A stretch of DNA of 64,000 nt, from NCBI GenBank assembly GCA_023375675.1, contig JALQBC010000003.1, forward strand, positions 1,695,497 to 1,759,496, read 5' to 3'. The DNA is from Cytospora piceicola (Eukaryota; Ascomycota; Sordariomycetes; Diaporthales; Cytosporaceae). The notes under the pieces are model-generated. The model was not told the DNA's origin. It saw nothing but the letters and a program-made list of their open reading frames with translations, and ran no database searches. Below, piece by piece: positions 59,437-64,000 of the stretch; the first letter of the stretch is position 1; each line of letters opens with the position of its first letter. The translations under genes and the position numbers were made by a program.

Positions 59437-59911
59437 CCAAGATTGCCAGTCGAAGGAGGATCCATAAGCTCATGTACAAACCGCGTGCGTTCTAATGTAG
59501 CGCAGATCATCGGCGGCACAAAAGGGTGGAGCCCTGAACTGGCCGCTTTCAAATACCAATCCTTTTTAATTACACCCTCCTCGGTCTATGCTGTTCTCCC
59601 TCCCCCCCTGCCCCTGCTGCACTGCCAGGCCAGGGCAGCCAGCAGACTGACTGACTGACTAACTGAGACTGGACCGACAGGCTGACGGCTGGTGAAACAG
59701 CTGAGAGTGCTGAGTGGGTAGGTTTGTGGGGAGTTGACTGTCAACCTCGAACCCCCAAATCTCGTTCATTTCTTCTTATTCTCCAGTTTCCCATCGGGTA
59801 CCGATTTCCACATTTCGTTGTTCCAGGAACGAATCTGCGATCTGTATCTACCTACCTAGGTACCTACGTACTACTTAGAACTAGGTACATGTTTCTGAAC
59901 CCGGGTGACCG

Positions 59912-59938
59912 TGACAGCCCTGACAGCCCTGACAGCCC
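59912..59938 (+). repeat. TGACAGCCC x3 tandem repeat
   Basis: Three perfect copies of a 9-bp unit, followed by a degenerate fourth. Confidence 0.85.
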
Positions 59939-60405
59939 TGGAGCCCTGAGTGTGCAAGTGTCAAATCCAACAGGAAGGAAATACCGGTACAGTCGTTAGG
60001 ATTGCTTGCTTGCTTGCAGCTATTGAGCCTTCGACCTTGCTCCCTGCACCTTGCACCTGGCTCCTTCCGGCACCTGGCTCGTGTGCCTTTGGTTCCTTCC
60101 ACTCTTCATCGCTCGGTACCGTAACAATAATCTGTTACGGGAAACAGGGAATAGGGAAATAGGGAGACGGGAGCCCCATCTTTCTCTTCCTCTGCCGCTG
60201 CAAGCAACTCCCAACTGAAGCCCTTCCCATCCTCGTCCATTCAATGTTGATCTGAACCCCCTTCAACAACTCATGATAACAACAACGAGGATTCCCATCG
60301 TATCACCATCTTTGTACCTCACAGATCAATCTTCTTGGTGTTGACTCGTTTTCTTCCATCACCATCGCCACTCCCCGGTTATTAAACCTTTCCCCATCCC
60401 TGCCG

Positions 60406-60492
60406 ATGTACGACTCGTTACAGCTTTGGACGCCTTCTCCGCAGCGCCTTCATCATTCGACTCTACCTCACGGCCTTGACCTCACACTTTAG
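60406..60492 (+). other. 28-codon upstream ORF in the F-box gene leader
   Basis: ATG at 60406, TAG at 60490-60492, about 490 nt before the main start. It lies inside a CT-rich sequence that resembles a 5' leader. Whether it is transcribed is unknown. Confidence 0.35.
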
Positions 60493-60978
60493 GTCTTGCA
60501 TCTCCTCATCTTTCCATCTCCGCACCATTACGCCTTGGCCCTCCGCCCTCTTCATTTTTGATCAAAGCGCCCTACGCTTCCCAACCTCCTGGGTTTGCCT
60601 GTCCAACATTGGCGCTCTCAAACATCTACGGAAGCAGAACATTCGCTTTCCGTAACTGTTACTGCTACTGCCCCTTCCCGAAGCAGTGGTGACACTAGAG
60701 AGAGCAACGACGACACCATCCGGTTAGCGCTGCTGCCAACTCCCTTCTTTGAACGCTTCCCAACTTCCAGGGACCCCTTTGTCCGACCAAGGTCCAAACT
60801 TCAAGTTCACTACAGGCCTTGTCGTGGCTGACTAGATCTCCGAAACCCAGATCTCGGTATTAACGAGCGACATTTGACGAACCAATTTGCACTCCGCGCG
60901 CCTTCGACTATTCTTCGGCCGGCCGATACCTGCGATTGAGTCCCTACGATATTGTTGCGTTCAGGGACTCTTGTCAAG

Positions 60979-63206
60979 ATGGATGGCTATGGCCACAGGC
61001 CGCTCAGCTTTTCAGACCGCAGGGCGAGTCTGTACTCCAGCGAGGACGTGGTTATGAGCAGCGGGAACCATACGATCAAGATTCCTCAGCCTAGGCCGCC
61101 CAGGGGTCCGCCAACTCCCAGCATGAGCACGCCTGCTGCCGATTTCGACCAGACCTTGACTGGATCACCACCGCCTCCTCCTACTCCGGCTGCCTCGCCT
61201 GGTCCGACACACGCACAACCGGACTGGAGTGACGCCACAGATGACGAGGACATCTTCCTGGCCAAGTGCCGCCAACATTTCCAGACTTGTAATGGTCCCC
61301 AGCGAACACGCATCCTGGCTGATTTGTTGAACCTGTGCACAAGCCAGCAGCTGTCATTTGTCCATCAGTTCGTCAGTCCTCTGTTGAAGAAGGATCCTTT
61401 CACCAGTCTTCCAGATGAATTGTGTCTTAGGGTATGTTCGCACCACACTTGTCAGCGAATCGCTTCGTTCCGTCTCATCTGACCAATCCAGATTCTATCA
61501 TTCATCGACGACCCTAAAGTCTTGGCGAGAGCATCTCAAGTCTCACGAAGGTGGCGAGATCTCCTCAGCGATGACATGACATGGAAAAACCTCTGCGTAA
61601 AGCACGACTACGAACGTCGACTCTCAGAAGTAACTAGTATGGCACCATCGTACGCAGCAAGGCCCGGGGCCCTGCCTCTTATATCAAACAACCCATTCGC
61701 AAACCACAGTTTTCCAGGCGCACTGCCGTCCGCAACCGGCCTGGCTGGTTCCAGGAGTTTCGACGGTTCGGATGCCCGGCGGCCCAAACTCAAGTCCTAC
61801 AAATCGCACTTCAAACAAAGGTACTTGGTCGATGCCGCATGGCGCACTGGTGGAAAGGCCACTACCCGGGCTATCACCCAGGATGGTGGTGTCGTAACGA
61901 GTCTTCACCTGACATCGAAGTACATTATCGTGGCTCTCGATAACGCGAAGATCCACGTATTTGACACCGAAGGCAACGCACTCCGCGTACTGCAGGGCCA
62001 TATCATGGGTGTATGGGCTATGGTCCCATGGGATGACATTCTGGTCAGCGGTGGTTGTGATCGCGATGTGCGAGTCTGGGACTTGAGCAATGGGTAAGAA
62101 GTCTTGTCATTTTCCAAGCAGGGTCTTTGCTGACATTGCTACAGAAATTGCCTTCACACTCTGAGAGGGCACACATCCACTGTGCGTTGTCTTAAGATGT
62201 CAGATGCTAAGACTGCCATCTCAGGCTCGAGAGATACCACCCTTCGTGTCTGGAACATCGAGACCGGCGTCTGCCGCAACGTTCTTGTCGGTCATCAAGC
62301 TAGTGTCCGATGCTTGGAGATCAAGGGAGATATCGTGGTTTCAGGTAGCTACGATACGACTGCCAAGGTTTGGAGCATCTCCGAAGGCAGATGTCTCCAT
62401 ACACTTCAAGGACATTACAGCCAGATTTACGCCATTGCCTTTGACGGCACGAGAGTTGCTACAGGCAGTCTGGACACCAGTGTGCGGATTTGGAATGCCA
62501 ACACAGGGTGAGTTATACACAAAGACCGGCCACTAATCTCGCCGAGGCTAATATGTGATCAAGGGAATGCCAAGCGGTACTTCAAGGACATACATCTCTC
62601 GTGGGCCAGCTGCAAATGCGTGGAGACACCCTCGTGACTGGAGGCTCTGACGGCTCAGTCAGAGTCTGGTCTCTGTCCAAGTTCGTCCCTATCCACAGAC
62701 TGGCTGCGCACGACAACAGTGTTACGAGCTTGCAATTCGACGACACTCGCGTTGTCAGTGGTGGCAGCGATGGCCGCGTCAAAGTGTGGGACTTGAAAAC
62801 GGGCCACCTGGTTCGTGAGCTTATTGCCCAGGGCGAAGCAGTCTGGCGTGTCGCGTTTGAGGATGAGAAGTGTGTTGCAATGGCTCTGCGGAACAACCGG
62901 ACCATCATGGAGGTAAGTCGACGATATCATTGCTGTTACTTTCTAGGGTATGCGCTGACTGTCACGTATCAGGTCTGGTCTTTCTCTCCGCCACCCGATG
63001 ACGAGAGACCGCACAGTATGGGACAGCTTGAGGATCCTGATCGATCAGAGAACGCACTTCCATTCGGCTTACAGCCTTCACAACCAGCGATCCTTCCGGC
63101 TTTGGCTCCTCCAGATGGTGGATCTGAGGATGTTGACATGAGAGAAGCTGGCCCGTCCACGGCACCGGCACCTCTGCAAGAAGCCAGCACCTTTTTCCAT
63201 GATTAA
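60979..63206 (+). CDS. F-box/WD40 SCF ubiquitin ligase receptor (Cdc4/Pop1/FBXW7-like)
   Basis: Predicted 666 aa in five exons: 60979-61431, 61492-62093, 62145-62507, 62564-62912 and 62973-63206. Order: disordered Pro/Ser-rich N-terminus with an acidic patch (WSDATDDEDIF); a dimerisation-type helix (LADLLNLCTSQQLSFVHQFV, then SPLLKKDP); an F-box across intron 1 (FTSLPDELCLRILSFIDDPK to WKNLC, about 141-186); a linker (KLKSYKSHFKQRYLVDAAWR); then about seven WD40 repeats with GH and WD-type ends (LQGHIMGVWAMVPW, VSGGCDRDVRVWD, ISGSRDTTLRVWN). It should bind Skp1 through the F-box and phosphodegrons through the propeller. Which fungal receptor it is cannot be fixed from memory; the linker argues against the sulfur regulator type. 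Confidence 0.9.
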
Positions 63207-64000
63207 AGTCGGCGGGCGTCTGATACGAGTCAAACTTATTTCGGTTCACCGAAGCGCCTCCATACCTACTCACTTGGACGGAAGTCATCATTATGCCCAT
63301 TCAATAACGGTGGAGATAACGCTCAGAACATCATTTATCGTGGCATGCATAGCATTGGCCGGTCAACTTACTCTTTTACTCGCTGACAACCTTGTTGCAT
63401 TTGGGTAGACTCTGCATTTTTCTGGCTACATAACTGTCGTCGCTTTTAGCCCCTGGCGCAGACGCTGGGTTTTTATTATTTATTCAACCGATCCGCATGA
63501 CTCGGGCGTTGATCATGGAGAGGAGAAAGGGTAGCGTTTACTTATTGATTCCCCTAATGGTGAGCTTGGGAAAGGCGGGTTGAGAAGTGATTAAGGGTTA
63601 TTCATCCTGGTAGGGAGTTAAAGGGGGGGAATAGATCGAACATGCTTTGACTAGCTTCTGAGAAGAAAAAAAGAATCAGGAATACCTTTGCACTGCTTTA
63701 GAAACTAAACTTCTCAGTCACCAGAATGCCTTCCGTTAGGAAGGTTGATGTTTGTTTTACAAGGCGGGCGAGCACAATAGAAAATTGTTGCCCTTGAGAT
63801 TGTGCCACCTGTTTTTGATTCTGATTGGCTCTGAATTACAATCATGCTGATTCGCTGCAGCACCCGTCTAGAGGATCTGATTGGCTGCTGAAAGCAGTGT
63901 TTTTAGCCGTCGAACGGCTAAGAGAACTAGAGATTGTAAGGCTTTTAATGCCTGCCGGAAGACTTACGGTCACTTTAAGGCCTACGATAAGGTCGGACCT
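63207..64000. other. Right-edge non-coding stretch
   Basis: Holds the 3' region of the F-box gene. No coding sequence seen. Near the end are two CTGATTGGCT copies (inverted CCAAT boxes) and an 8-bp hairpin TTAGCCGT-CGA-ACGGCTAA (63903-63921). Confidence 0.5.

Larger units (their letters stand above)
57528..60978. other. 3.4-kb region between the ZIP and F-box genes
   Basis: No gene supported. It holds ZIP 3' sequence, tandem repeats (59415-59436, 59912-59938), two ACCTAGGT arrays (59300-59345, 59846-59890) and, from about 60240, a CT-rich stretch that looks like the long leader of the F-box gene. One minus-strand frame (58609-58382, 75 codons) is discussed in the findings. Confidence 0.55.

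Noticed and set aside
1..64000. Transposons, secondary-metabolite cluster, dispersed 5S rRNA
   Set aside because: No transposase, reverse transcriptase, long terminal or inverted repeats, PKS/NRPS genes or 5S-like sequence were recognised on either strand.

Overview
The window is nuclear DNA of a filamentous ascomycete, most likely a Sordariomycete. The signs are short (46-170 bp) GT-AG introns with CTNAY-type branch sites, compact intergenic spacing, and a fungus-typical protein set. I assigned 18 genes with good support and one weak small ORF. No transposon, rRNA, tRNA, CRISPR or prokaryotic operon structure could be supported. All exon boundaries below were built by hand from frame, splice consensus and remembered family conservation; none has transcript support here.

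Layout. Left part (1-16.7 kb): a GFA-domain protein (-), an acyl-CoA ligase (+) convergent with a CLC chloride transporter with CBS domains (-), the RNA-surveillance factor NRDE2 (+), and a Nrm1/Whi5-type G1/S co-repressor (-). Next (17.7-22.3 kb) is a large Q/P-rich Mediator tail subunit, MED15 (-), followed by about 7 kb with almost no coding signal. Middle part (29.2-46.5 kb): aspartyl aminopeptidase (+), then a run of five minus-strand genes: tRNA exportin LOS1, FACT subunit POB3, SWR1 subunit SWC2/VPS72, a small cupin protein and a neurochondrin-like protein. Right part (47-64 kb): a second, different CLC protein (+), CTDK-I subunit CTK3 (-), pyrroline-5-carboxylate reductase (+), histone acetyltransferase HAT1 (-), a ZIP9-type zinc transporter (+), and an F-box/WD40 SCF receptor (+).

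The genes are unrelated housekeeping genes rather than a cluster. Chromatin, transcription and RNA functions are common among them: NRDE2, Nrm1-like, MED15, POB3, SWC2, CTK3 and HAT1. Several gene pairs are divergent and share short upstream regions: neurochondrin/CLC-2, CTK3/P5CR and HAT1/ZIP.

The most striking non-coding signal is a family of palindromic ACCTAGGT/AGGTACCT arrays. It occurs in at least 16 intergenic places and in no predicted exon. Other points worth a look are a Gln in place of the usual proton-glutamate in the second CLC, a GC-AG intron and a 19-bp duplication across the stop codon in the acyl-CoA ligase, very short first coding exons in LOS1, POB3 and HAT1, and MCB/E2F-like sites upstream of cell-cycle and chromatin genes. 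I found no convincing new biological system.
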